NCBI GenBank assembly: GCA_023052935.1
Contig: CM041298.1
Coordinates: forward strand, 8,265,344-8,329,343
Direction: 5' to 3'
DNA length: 64,000 nt
Source: Piezodorus guildinii
Taxonomy: Eukaryota; Arthropoda; Insecta; Hemiptera; Pentatomidae
The position numbers and the translations under genes were made by a program. Every line of letters begins with the position of its first letter. The stretch's first letter is position 1. Positions 31,141 through 63,960 of this stretch are shown here, piece after piece. The notes under the pieces were generated by a model. It worked only from the letters and a program-made list of their open reading frames with translations, had not been told where the DNA came from and ran no database searches.

Positions 31141-31745
31141 AAGTAATGTTTTGACGAGATTATTTTTATTTTTAGGGTTATAATCAAACACAACACTTAA
31201 ATGTTTTAATGCCTTATTTTTTCCTATTAAATTATTTGAAATAGGGTAATTTCGACACCAAACCTATTTTTCTACCTTCACTAAAACCAGAGATATTAAA
31301 TGAAATGTGCGTTTTGCGCACAAACTTCCTGATTTTCTCATTCGACTCCTAGGGAGTGAGCGTTGGTATATTTTATCGTTTAAGGTTTAGTTTCACCTTT
31401 TAAAAAAAATCATTAAAATCAGTGAGAGGTTTTTAAGAAACCTTATTAAAAGTACTATTTTGAAAAGATTATTTATATTCTTAGTGTTACCACCGAGCAT
31501 AAAACTTAAATATGTTGATGACTTATTTTTTTAATTATTTCGTGTTGAAATAGAGTAATGTTACATCAAACTTATTTTTCTACCTTCACTAGCACCAGAG
31601 ATATTAAATAAAATGTGCGTTTCGCGCACAAACTTTCCGACTTTTTTATGCGACCTCTAGGGAGTGTTAGCCCCTAATATTTTGCAGATGCTTATCGTTT
31701 AAGGTTTAATTTCATCTGCAAAGGAAATCATCAAAATCAGTGAGA
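31121..31745. repeat. Direct tandem duplication, two units of ~310 bp
   Basis: Unit 1 is 31121-31429 and unit 2 is 31430-31745. Both start TTTTTAAGAAACCTTATTAA and contain CGCGCACAAACTT or GCGCACAAACTT and ATCGTTTAAGGTTTA. Visible divergence between the units suggests age. No coding frame. Confidence 0.8.
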
Positions 31746-33100
31746 CACTTTTGGGATCCTCTCCTTGTATTATTTTGTCCAAACTAGCGATCGCTGCGCC
31801 TCGGCTTGGCGATTGGAGAAACTAATACATAGTCTAGTTTATATTAATAGCCGCTAGATGGCAGTTATATTCTCTTTTGCTTGGTAACTGTCATATGTTT
31901 AAAATGGCTATTCCACAGCGAAAATCATTTTGTGTTCTCGAAATTGCAAAATGCAATTCCATGATTACAATGCAAAGATGTTTCAAGTTGAGGTATTAAA
32001 TTGATCCTCCGAATGAGTGGAACATTCACAGATCGCATCGACAGTTTGTAGATACAGAATGTGTATGTTGAGGAAAGGGTCCTATAATTATATTGAGAAT
32101 ATTCGACAGAGTTAAAATTAAACATTACTATATAATTTTAAATAATTTAATTAAATGTATGTAGGTGGATAACACTGATAAATTTACAACACAGAGATAA
32201 CCTCAGTTTCTCTTCCAAGCAAAAAAAACAACATATGTTTTAATTAGTAATAAAATATACATTATACTTAATTGAAATCTAGATTATTAAAATGAATTTA
32301 ATTTTCAAATGTCAAAATTCCTTCTAATGTGATCAAGATATTCTTTTCAATTTTGTTGTACCACGATTTAAATATGGACAATAAGATCATCATAATTGCG
32401 TTTCGTATGTTTAAATATTTTGATGCAAAGTCATCATTTAATAATTTTATACAAATATCGATATTTCATTGTCAAGAGAATTAAGATATTCATTATATTA
32501 ACTTTATATACAGTAAGATTTATGTTTTAGACATAGTTTATTTTAATTCGATTAAGTACTGATATAACGATATGATAAATGTCGATATTATACCGGTATC
32601 GATAACGTTAACGGAAATTTATATCGATATCCTATCTCTAGTGGACAGGCATACACAGACCGCTGAGTAAGCGCCAGTCTAGAGCATGTTGGTAACACCT
32701 GAAATCCAAGGTTTTTCCTCTGCCAAAAATCGCATAGCGCGCCTAAAAAGCCCCGGAAGCAGGGGGACCATCCCAGTAGATACTGGATCATTTTTGGAGA
32801 GGTAAGAAGTGGAAAGAAATCAGTTGCACAACATGGCGGAGACCATAATTCTAGACTCACTGGGAATCCTGCATCACCATATATATTGAGGCTAGGATGA
32901 ATTTATATGTGTCCATGAGCGATTTCGATATAAGTAAAGTCTATGTATTTTTATTTCTCAGTATCTCTCTCTATTTTTATTCTTTGAAAATTGTCTTCAG
33001 GATTGATCCGGTATGCTGTGTACTCATATCAACTCAGCCAAGTTGAGCAGCAGATCCAAATCAGAATTTCTTCTTGGTGATAGAGAAAACAACTTTTAAT
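31746..33100. other. Intergenic spacer between hexokinase and receptor
   Basis: AT-rich except for a more GC-balanced patch at 32640-32880 (TTACCTCTCC, CAACATGGCGGAGACC). I cannot assign it; no exon-like frame is clear. Confidence 0.4.
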
Positions 33101-36100
33101 AAAGGGCCTAGCCGGATAAGCATGTGAAATCTGCCCCCGCTTGTATTAGAACCAAAGGGCCTAGCCGGATAAGCATGTGAAATCTGCCCCCGCGTGTATT
33201 AGAACCAAATTTATACCATTGAGTCACACCTATGAGAAACAACCTTACGCAAATTTTTAGCTCCTTAATCCTAAGGGGAGGAAAGTTATGGAGGGGGAAA
33301 GAAAAAACGAAAAAAATTGTTTTCTCCTGAACAGCTTAACCGATTTCCACGAAAAAAAATATATGTTATAGATTTTACAAATAGGTTTCAAAAAATATTA
33401 TTTTAAATTTTTTTCCTCGAAAATGCTGGTCTAAAAAAAATTTTGAATTTTTCAAAAAAATATTTTCTGGTTATGATGGTTTGGTACACCTCCGATCTTT
33501 CGCTACTTTATTTCATTGGAGGATCCTACCAAACATATATTTTTTTAAATTTTATCGCAAGTGTACCCCATAGTGAAAAATAAAAAAAAATATTTTTTCT
33601 CCTGAGTGGATCAACCGAATTTCACGAAAAAAATATATGTTAATGGCTTTCTAAAAGAGTTTCAAACAACATTTTTTTAAAAATTTTATTTCGAAAACGT
33701 GAGTCAAAATTTTTATTTTTAATTTTTTAAATTTTTTTAATAATTATTTTGGATTGGTACACCAACAAGTTTTTGCTAATTTAAGTCATTGGAGGGTCCT
33801 GTACAATATATATTTTTTTCGAGTTGATCTAAAATGTACCCAATAGTGAAAAATTAAAAAAAGCATCATTTTTTCAGCTCTCTGAGTAGTAGCTGGTCAC
33901 GCATGAAGAGTAGGGATAGGAGCTGTAGGGTCGTAATGTCATTAGATATTACTTACGCACTATACACATACATACTATTTATTATACCTATCATTGTAAA
34001 TATCTTATATTGGATGGAATATATATTTTTTTTAATTTATTTTATTATTTTTTGACTTGGATAACTACTACAGAGCACTATATGCTATATTTATATAAAA
34101 TATAATTACAAAGAGTTTTTTTAATATATATTTTTTTCATATTATTATATATTAATCAAAAAAGTTTTAATGACAGACTTGAAAGCATGAAATGTTCGAG
34201 AAAATGTCACTATATTCGTCTCCCAGATGAACCATTCCGTTTTTCAAGAATATTAAAAATTATTTATTCTTTAAATACCAACTGTCTATGCAAATATAAT
34301 GAAGTAGCGAAAAATACTGTTATTTATATTATTAGAAATCTTCTATTGGATGTAATAATTTTTTTTTTTTTTTTTTTTGTAACAACATAACACTTATGTG
34401 CTCAATTTATATAAGAATTAACAATAAGAATGTAAATAAGAAACTACGAAACATTTTTTATATCATTAAAATAAAACTGTTAAACCAGTTAAAATGTTAG
34501 TCTATAAAACTATGATGATGTATAGAATGATCGTTCAAAAAATAAATAAAAATACCAGTATTTTTTGCTACTTCAGGATATTTAGATAGATAGGCAATAT
34601 ATAAAGAATAAATAATTTGTAATGTTCGTAAAAAACGGAATAGTTCCACTCGTTAACTAAGATGGTGGTTTTTTTCTCGAAAATTCCATGCAAGTCTGAC
34701 ATCATAGCTTTAGATTACCATATAATAATATGAAAAAAATATATATTAAAAACATCTTTGTAGTTATGTTCTATATAAATATTTCATATAGTACTATGTA
34801 GTAGTTATCCAAGTCAAAAAATTAAAATAAATAAGAAACATAAATATATTCCATCCAATATAAGATATTTACAATGATAGGTATAATAAATAGTATGTAT
34901 GTGCATAGTGTGTAAGTAATATCTAATGACATTACGACCCTACAGCTCCTATCCCTACTCTTCATGCGTGACTAGCTACTACTCAGAGAGCTGAAAAAAT
35001 GATGCTTTTTTTAATTTTTCACTATTGGGTACATTTTAGATCAACTCGAAAAAATATATATTGTACAGGACCCTCCAATGACTTAAATTAGCAAAAACTT
35101 GTTGGTGTACCAATCCAAAATAATTATTAAAAAAATTAAAAATAAAAATTATGACTCACGTTTTCGAAATAAAATTTTTAAAAAAATGTTGTTTGAAACT
35201 CTTTTAGAAAGCCATTAACATATATTTTTTTCGTGAAATTCGGTTGATCCACTCAGGAGAAAAAATAGTTTTTTTTTTATTTTTCACTATGGGGTACACT
35301 TGCGATAAAATTAAAAAAAATATATGTTATATAGGACCCTCCAATGAAATAAAGTAGCGAAAGATCGGAGGTGTACCAAACCATCATAACCAGAAAATAT
35401 TTTTTTGAAAAATTCAAAATTTTTTTTAGACCAGCATTTTCGAGGAAAAAAATTTAAAATAATATTTTTTGAAACCTATTTGTAAAATCTATAACATATA
35501 TTTTTTTCGTGGAAATCGGTTAAGCTGTTCAGGAGAAAACAATTTTTTTCGTTTTTTCTTTCCCCCTCCATAACTTCCCTCCCCTTAGGATTAAGGGGCT
35601 AAAAATTTGCGTAAGGTTGTTTCTCATAGGTGTGACTCAATGGTATAAATTTGGTTCTAATACACGCGGGGGCAGATTTCACATGCTTATCCGGCTAGGC
35701 CCTTTATACTATTGAGTCACACCTATGAGAAACAACCTTATGCAATTTTTTAGCCCCTTAATCCTAACGGGAGGGAAGTTATGTAGGGTAAAAGAAAAAA
35801 CAAAAAAAATTGTTTTCTCCTGAACAGCTCAACCGATTTTCACGAAAAAAATATATGTTTTGGATTTTACAAATAGGTTTCAAAAAATATTACTTTATTT
35901 TTTTTTCCACGAATATGCTGGTCAAAAAAAATTTGAATTAAAAAAAAATATATTTTCTGGTTATGATGGTTTGGTACACCTCCAATTTTTCGCTACTTTA
36001 CTTCATTGGTGGGTCTTCCATAACATATTTTTTTTTTTCAATTTTATCGCAAGTGTACCCCATAGTAAAAAATAAAAAAAAACAATTTTTTCTCCTAAAC

Positions 36101-36666
36101 GGATCAACCGAATTCCACGAAAAAATTTCATGTTAATGGTTTTCTAAAAGAGTTTCAAAAAACATTTTTTTAAATTTTATATTTGAAAACGTGAGTCAAA
36201 ATTTTTATTTTTTTAAATTACTTTGGTTTGGTACACCAACAATTTTTAGCTAATTTAATTCACTGGAAGGTCCTGCACAATATATAATTTTTTCGAGTTC
36301 ATCTAAAATGTACCCAAAAGTGAAATATAAAAAAAGCAGCATTTTTTCAGCTCTTTGAGTAGTAGCTGGTCACGCATGAAGAGTAGGGATAGAGCTGTAG
36401 GATCGTAATGTCATTAGATATTACTTACACACTATGCACATACATACTATTTATCATACCTATCATTGTAAATATCTTCTATTGGATGGAATATATTTAT
36501 TTTTTTTTTTTTACTTAGATAACTACTACATAGCACTATATGCTATATTTATATAAAACATAACTACAAAGATTTTTTCAATATATAATTTTCCATATTA
36601 TTATATGTCAATCTAAAAAGCTATGATGTCAGACTTGACAACATGAAATATTCGGCTAGGCCCTTT
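33101..36666. repeat. Composite palindromic element with GGGCCTAGCCGG ends
   Basis: AAAGGGCCTAGCCGG at 33101 and again at 33155 (a ~54-bp end duplication) starts a ~1.2 kb arm. The inverse arm runs about 34530-35705 and ends CCGGCTAGGCCCTTT; the centre is near 34430. A third copy in the first orientation (35706-36666) ends TTCGGCTAGGCCCTTT. Each copy has two related ~300-bp halves (TTGGTACACC and CATTGGAGG blocks). No protein frame is visible, so a non-autonomous TIR transposon that inserted or rearranged in inverted copies is likely. Confidence 0.8.
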
Positions 36667-36879
36667 CCTGCAAAACGAAAAAAAGACCCTATAAAATAGA
36701 TTCAGAAATAGTAGAGATATAGCGTTTTGAAATTAGCAGTGGTGATATGTCATTTTTCTTTCAATTATTTAGATTTTCTTATCGGTCAATTGCCTTTAAA
36801 CAGCTATATAAACAGTTATAACCTAATATAGTTATTTGGAAATAATAAAAAAAAAATTTTTTTTTTCTTTTGAACTCAC

Positions 36880-57504
<20,625 letters not shown>

Positions 57505-57570
57505 TTTTACTCACTTTATACTGCAAGTACAAAAATCGATTATGAAAGTACACTTTGTTTTGGAAAATTT

Positions 57571-57585
57571 TCGTATTTTATAAAG
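57571..57585 (-). promoter_or_regulatory. Possible TATA box of the odorant receptor
   Basis: CTTTATAAAATACGA on the - strand, about 70 nt upstream of the start codon. It fits a core promoter by distance, but AT-rich DNA makes chance matches common, and a 5'UTR intron would place the promoter elsewhere. Confidence 0.3.
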
Positions 57586-57594
57586 AGTTGCTCC

Positions 57595-57645
57595 ACTTTC
57601 CCAAAAGTTGTGCAACACACAGTTTTCACTTACCTCTTTATTTAA
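57595..57645 (-). repeat. Rep-A end fragment
   Basis: GTGCAACACACAGTTTTCACTTACCTC matches the repeat terminus only. Confidence 0.6.
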
Positions 57646-57649
57646 AAAG

Positions 57650-58208
57650 TTTTTACCTTAAAAAGGTTCTAGTTCAAGTTCAAGAAAAGAATTATTCTGA
57701 TTTTCGATAGATATTTTTATTTGTTAAAAATAAATATGTTTTGTAGCAAACCTCTTCAATCTAACCTATACACTCCAAGCACCGCTTTCAGAGTATACTA
57801 GATCTAATCGATTGTAACTTTCAAATAATACATACAGCTTAACATTCATCCAACGACTAAGTCATCTTTGAGAGAACAATCCGCTTTAAATAGTATATCG
57901 AAATGTATAATAAGATCGATTATTCAAAATCGTTATTTATTCACAATTGGCTTTGCTAAAGTTGTTGATTACATGTTATCACAACTTGACGATTCAAGGT
58001 TGCCTTCTAAATATCATGGTTTATTTTTTAACTTTGCAAAAGTTCATTTATTATTTGAGTGAGAAACATTCAGTATGGAATCAGTATTTCACTAGAAAAT
58101 GCACTTTATCAAATCGTTATGAAGGACATTTGAATTCTTTCTTATTGAAAATTCAACAGGAAAACAGTTAGAGGTGGAAGGGATGTGAATATTTTTAATA
58201 AAGTCTTA
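57650..58208. other. Upstream region of the receptor, unrecognised
   Basis: AT-rich; short frames (for example 57868-58062) have no recognisable product. It may include regulatory sequence. Confidence 0.4.
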
Positions 58209-58210
58209 TA

Positions 58211-58993
58211 TTGGGTTGTGTCACATGAAATGTCCGTTTTCAAGGTAAAGGATTTTTATTAAAAATACGATATGAAAACAAGATCATTTTATTCGAAGTA
58301 TTTACCTTCTTTTTCTACACATTTTTCCTAACGTGACACCAACTTTTTTATCCCCGAACTGAAAAACTCTGATCTTTGAAGTGAAACAAAATCTGAAAAC
58401 GCACTTTTCACTTGATCATAATTTTCAAAAAGTTTTTCTTTGGCGAAGTTGTCTAAATTCCTGAACAGGTGGTAATCTGTTGGAGACAAGTCGGGAGAAT
58501 ATGGTGGGTGAAATTGAAATCATGAAGTACCCTTGTATCGAGCTTTTTTACTTTCCCAATACACTTTAAATGTGTGGAAACGGTAGATGCACTTGCCTTC
58601 TACTGTATGTTTGAGGACATTGTTGTCTATTACGGACGGAGGTCTTCCTCGTTGCAAGTCGGTATCCCCAGCTGAAAACTTAGCAAACCAACGGCGAATG
58701 GTCTGTTCATTAACACTCCCTTCTCCAAACGCCTTGCAAATATTTCTAGCGGCCCGAGTTTAAACTCGTACAAAAATATTACTCGAAAATCCCGTGTTTC
58801 CATGTTCATATTTGGAGGTATACTAAAAAGTGGTTAATTGATTGGTAAGCTAATGTTTATAATAAAAAGGTAGAGGATAAGTAACTGTTTACTTTAAATA
58901 TGGAAACATTCGGAAGAAAACAACAAAGACCTGCAAACGCCTTTATGTATTTCAGAAAATATAAAAACGGACATTTCATGTGAAATAACCTAA
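58211..58993 (-). mobile_element. mariner with internal deletion, 783 bp
   Basis: Left end TTGGGTTGTGTCACATGAAA, right end inverse of TTAGGTTATTTCACATGAAA, TA flanks. The catalytic middle is deleted; DNA-binding remnants (W-F-A-K-F-S-A-G-D-T) remain on -. Same family as 38403 and 40330. Confidence 0.9.
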
Positions 58994-60266
58994 TATATAT
59001 ATTCTACATAGAGAATAAATTACTCATATTTCTAAATAAAGCTATTATAATATACTATTCATAGCAAATGACATATTGATGTTTATATGGGTAGAGATGT
59101 CAGAATTTCTTTTACGCCCTCATAGAGACAGCCAAACCCGGCCATAAACTGAGATATTCAACTCCTGAAACAGATTTCAAAGGCTCCAATGTCAGATAAC
59201 AACATAAATCTATTTTCATATGTTTCCTGACTATCTTAGCAGACGTTTATAGCTCTAATGATCACTTTTACACCTACCAGCAGTCTGTCACAAGTCGCTA
59301 CATAGTAAAATATCTGTTTCTCTCTCTTAGATGTATCTATATATATGTTAATTGATAGGGGATATGTTTTTTTTATTTTTTGTTATTTAATTTTTTTTTG
59401 CAATTAGAAGTACACACCGAGAACTTTGTATAATATGAACATGGAAAATATTTGGAGGTATACTAAAAAGTGGTTAATTGATTGGTAAGCTAATGTTTAT
59501 AATAAAAAGGTAGAGGATTAGTAACTGTTTACTTTAACTATGGAAACATTCGGAAGAAAACAACAAAGACCTGCAAACTCCTTTATGTATTTCAGAAAAT
59601 ATAAAAACGGACATTTCATGTGAAATAACCTAATATATATATTCTACATAGAGAATAAATTACTCATATTTCTAAATAAAGCTATTATAATATACTATTC
59701 ATAGCAAATGACATATTGATGTTTATATGGGTAGAGATGTCAGAATTTCTTTTACGCCCTCATAGAGACAGCCAAACCCGGCCATAAACTGAGATATTCA
59801 ACTCCTGAAACAGATTTCAAAGGCTCCAATGTCAGATAACAACATAAATCTATGTTTACTGACTATCTTAGCAGACGTTTATAGCTCTAATGATCACTTT
59901 TACACCTACCAGCAGTCTGTCACAAGTCGCTACATAGTAAAATATCTGTTTCTCTCTCTTAGATGTATCTATATATATGTTAATTGATAGGGGATATGTT
60001 TTTTTTATTTTTTGTTATTTAATTTTTTTTTGCAATTAGAAGTACACACCGAGAACTTTGTATAATATGAACATGGAAAATATTTGGAGGTATACTAAAA
60101 ATTGGGTAATTGATTGGGAAGCTAATGTTTATAATACAAAGGTAGAGGATTAGTAACTGTTTACTTTAAATATGTAAACATTTGGAAGAAAACAATAGAG
60201 ACCTGCAAAATCCTTTATGTATTTCAAAAACTATAAAAACGGACATTTCATGTGAAACAACCCAAT
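58811..60266. repeat. 640-bp direct duplication plus third mariner end
   Basis: 58811-59450 and 59451-60082 are near-identical; the second lacks 8 bp near 59855. Each contains the mariner terminal ~185 bp plus ~450 bp of flank (TCTTTTACGCCCTCATAGAG, CAGCAGTCTGTCACAAG). A third, partial copy (60083-60266) has only the mariner end and keeps the more standard terminus CAACCCAA-TA. Confidence 0.9.
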
Positions 60267-60337
60267 AATAACATTAAATATTATTTTTTATAAAATCTGA
60301 AAAAATTAAATTGTCAATGGTTATCTGTATTGTAGTC

Positions 60338-60540
60338 TCTAGCATAACAGCCTTCTACCAAAGATCGCGCGTTCAAATAAGGCAGATGGGCCTAGAAGTT
60401 TTTAATAGGATTTAAAAAATCAGGTTATGCCGACTTATGGAGGGGACGTAAAATGATGGTTCCGAGCCTATGTGACGTCAGATACTCGTTAAAGACCCCC
60501 ATCTTAATTATTATAGGCAAAATTTAGGACTCCCGCGTAT
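60338..60540 (+). mobile_element. tRNA-derived SINE
   Basis: Head with CTAGCATAACAGCC and GATCGCGCGTTCAAAT, body with GGCTCGGAACC-type and CTCGTTAAAGACC blocks, same family as 7652-7925. Confidence 0.75.
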
Positions 60541-60828
60541 ATTTTATATGTATTAGCTAATTTTAAATAATAATATAATTTATTGTAACCTGTCTAATTT
60601 AATCTTCCTCTGCATGCCACCCACCTATTGAGAATGGTAAACACGACACCTTTAGAAAAGAACTCCAATTAGCCCAGTAGAAATAGGATTTTGGCTAGAA
60701 AAAAGTGGGGTAAATTTAATTTTTAGGCACGATTGTTTGTACTGCTCCCCTCATTAAAAACCCAAATTTTCACACTTTTCACCCTTGTGCGTTTTCCGCC
60801 ATCTTGATAATACCTCTAAAAAAAAAAA
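60541..60828. other. Spacer with inverse of the 26925-27060 segment
   Basis: 60560-60660 resembles the inverse of 26925-27060 (GCATGCCACC, TAAACACGA). No gene seen. Confidence 0.4.
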
Positions 60829-61604
60829 GAACTTTTTTCATTTTTTCCTTCTAAATCTCTTCCTGGATATTTTAGAGCAAACTTCGTCTTTAGCAATTTT
60901 AAAGAAAAATATATTACCTACATTTTGGTATGTAACATGTTGGAAAATTCGGAAGACCTACTGAGATACGTCGTTGTCAATATTGGCCAAATAGTAAAAA
61001 AACAACACAAAATGTTGGAAAATTTGGTGGTTTTCTTCAATAACTATTTTTGTGTGCAGTTTACTAAAACATACATAGAAAACAATCTTTTAGAACAATT
61101 AATTTCTAACAAGTTAGATCTATAAGAATTTTAATTAATTCTTATTAAACGAACAAGAAATGTTGAAATAACATTCATACTGAAAATGCTCTGTTTATAA
61201 AAAAAATAAAATACTCCGTTTTAATTAGATCTTCTAAATGTAGTATAATCTTTATGTTATTTCAACATTCTTGTTCGTTTAATAATAAGTAATTAAAAAT
61301 CGTATACATCTAACTTGTTAGGAATTAATTGTTCTAAAAGATTGTTTCCTATATATGTTTTAATAAACTGCACACAAAAATAGTTATTGAAGAAAATCCA
61401 CCAAACTTTCTGACATTTTGTGTTTTTTTTTTTACAGTTTGGCCAATATTGACATCCACGTATCTCAGTAGCTCTTCCGAATTTTCCAACATGTTACATA
61501 CCAAACATGTAGGCAATTTATTGTTCTTTAAAATAGCTAACGACAAAGTTTGCTCTAAAATATCCAGGAAGAGATTTAGAAGGAAAAAACTAAAAAAAAG
61601 TTCT
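60829..61604. mobile_element. Fold-back element, 776 bp
   Basis: AGAACTTTTTT at the left matches AAAAAAAAGTTCT at the right. Inverted arms of roughly 340 bp (60829-61170 and 61260-61604) carry CTAAATCTCTTCCTGGATAT and its inverse, centred at 61216. The two mirrored short frames (60925 on +, 61349 on -) are consequences of the symmetry. Confidence 0.85.
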
Positions 61605-61629
61605 AATAATGAATCTTTGTAATCGACCA

Positions 61630-62305
61630 AAAAAAAATCTGGTGCGCACAACACACTACTTTCACTTACTTCCGTTATTTATATCATTTGAAGAATTTTT
61701 AAACAAATTTAGAAACGAAAATAAATTGTTAAAGAATTATTTATATTGTATTTTAATAGAAATAGGCGTTTTATTAAATAATCTATTATATTATTACCTA
61801 CGACAATCAATTTGTTTTATCGGCTTTTCATCACTCACTATTAACTTCTACCATAGTGTGTATAAGATAATATTTTTTCTAAAATCTTTATCATTTCAAC
61901 GGTATATTATACATCTATATTACTATGCTTGTGTTCAAAAACACAAAAATTACATTAAAAAAAAAATGTTTGCACTTTTCTCCTTTAGTTGTTTATCAAA
62001 GCTCAATTTGCATATTTAACCGTTATTTTTTTATGAAGTTCTAAATTTTTCGAAATCTACAAAATTAAACGTACTTTAGAGGAAGAGATTTTGAAATATC
62101 GGCATTTAGGCCCTATCAGACTATTTCAATCAGAATGAAGCCTACCTGATATTAAAGTCCGTCCAATTCTACATCGACATAGCTAGTTTGTACAAAATCG
62201 TTAGAGCTATTTTTGAGAAAATCGTAAGAAGGTGCTAAATGCATGGTATAAAGTACATCTTTCGGTCAGCTGATTTTGATGAAAAAGTTGCTGATATTTA
62301 TACGA
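61630..62305 (-). repeat. Rep-A, - orientation, truncated at the hairpin end
   Basis: Starts AAATCTGGTGCGCACAAC and breaks off after GATGAAAAAGTTGCTG. Followed by an LTR fragment. Confidence 0.8.
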
Positions 62306-62309
62306 ATTT

Positions 62310-62590
62310 TGTTAGTAAAAATAGGAACATAACATCCTTAATATTATAAAATACTATAACTTTATCATAATAACATCTCTGAACGGAGTGCCCTCACTTT
62401 GGGGAATTATCATAGAAAGGGATATAGAGGGGACAGAAGAAGGCGGCAAAGATCAAATGAAAAGGTAGGTATTGGGGGACATATTTTGTCACTTTGAATC
62501 CAACATTTTCAAGTACTTCTTCTAGGTAAGCTGTTTATATTGGGTCCGGGTAATTCCCTCGGTTTCTTGAGCAAAAGTTCTTCCCCTTTG
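62310..62590 (-). repeat. LTR fragment related to 1500-1760
   Basis: Shares CGGAGTGCCCT, the GAAGGCGGCAAAGATCAAAT block and TTTCAAGTACTTC with the LTR at the left of the window. No internal region. Confidence 0.65.
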
Positions 62591-62762
62591 TTGGGAATAT
62601 ATATTTTTATTACATATTTATTTATTGAAATATATAAAATGAACAATAGTAATAGTGATATGAGACCACATTCATACAATATGTACAGAAAATAATGATA
62701 AAGTCAAATTACATAAAATAGAAAATATATAAATTCATATATATACAATAAAATAATAATAA

Positions 62763-63690
62763 TAAAAATCTGGTGAACGCAACACACGACTTTCACTTAC
62801 CTCAGTTTGTTTGTTTATTCGTTTAACGTCACTTTATGCTGCTATGGCTAATCGGACGATGCTACAGTGGGAGTCTTAAATTTTTCCTATCCAGGTTTTA
62901 TTAGGATAGGGATCTTTAACGAGTACCTGACATCGCACAGGCTCGGAACCACCTTTTAACGTTCCCTCCGAAGGACGGCATAACTAAAGGATTTTTTGAT
63001 GACCTCAGTTATTTATATCAATTTAAGAATTTTTAAATACATTTAAAACAATCAGTTAGTTTTATCGGCTTTTTATCACTCTTTATCAACTTTTACAATT
63101 TTCTGTATAAAATAATATTTGTTCTAAAATCTTTAGCTTTCCAACGGTATATTATACATGTATATTACCGTTCTTATGTTTCAAAACAAAATATTGCATT
63201 AAAAAATGTTTTTTTTTTTTCAGTTTTCTCCTTTAGTTGGATATCAAATTCGTTCAACTTACATATTTACCTGTTTTTTTATCAGTGATAACAAAATTAT
63301 ATTGTAATTTTTTTTTTTTAGTATCTACAAAATCAAAGGTACTTTAGAGGAAGAATATTTAAATACCGACATTTAATCCATGTCAGACTATTTCAATCGA
63401 AATAAAACCTACATCATATTAAAGCCCATCAAATTTTACATCGATATATAGATTTCAATCAAAACCGTTAGAGCCGTTTTTGAGAAAATCGTAAAAAGGT
63501 GCGAAATGCATGGTATAAAGTACATCTTCCGGGAGTTACCACACACACAGACCTTTTTGCGGGACTTGGTTATTTGGACTCAGGAGATCCTAAAAGGTGT
63601 ATTTCCGTTGAAAACTGGAATTCGAAACTTTTCACGATCGCAATACTTTCCCTAAATATATATTTCATATATAGGTAAGTGAAAGTAAAA
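62763..63690 (-). repeat. Rep-A, - orientation, with SINE insertion
   Basis: AAATCTGGTGAACGCAACAC to ATATAGGTAAGTGAAAGT, interrupted by the SINE at 62806-63001. Part of the middle to distal portion (between CATCTTCC and GGGAGTTACC, about 63530) is deleted. Confidence 0.85.
62806..63001 (-). mobile_element. SINE, with target duplication
   Basis: Flanked by ACCTCAG at 62799-62805 and 63002-63008. Body as in 7652-7925, tail (AAAC)n on -, tRNA head missing. Confidence 0.85.
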
Positions 63691-63699
63691 AACAACCAA

Positions 63700-63960
63700 C
63701 AACTAAGATTAATACAAAGTTGGTAAATAAATAAACATCTTACAAACAATGATAACTATATACAACTGTAAAAGGGACCCCAGACTGGGCTTTTGCCTTT
63801 ACTTTTGCAGGAAAAATCGGAATCCAAGAGATCCCAGCGCCTCTCTCACAGACGCACCACTGGTGTGAGCCGGTGGAAGCTGAGTTAGGGCGCAATATGA
63901 TGAGAAATATTAATGTTAATTATTGACAATGGCAAGTCAAACTCATTCCATGACTACTCT
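63700..63960 (-). mobile_element. Jockey-like 3'UTR copy
   Basis: Inverse of 8480-8715, sharing CCCAGCGCCTCTCTCA and GTTAGGGCGCAATA blocks. Nothing coding remains. Confidence 0.6.

Noticed and set aside
32588..32860. 90-residue frame in a GC-balanced patch as a candidate last receptor exon
   Set aside because: No 7tm_6 terminal motif and no suitable acceptor in phase 0.
60925..61654. Two mirrored proteins on opposite strands
   Set aside because: Both are produced by the fold-back arms; each is disrupted in the other arm.
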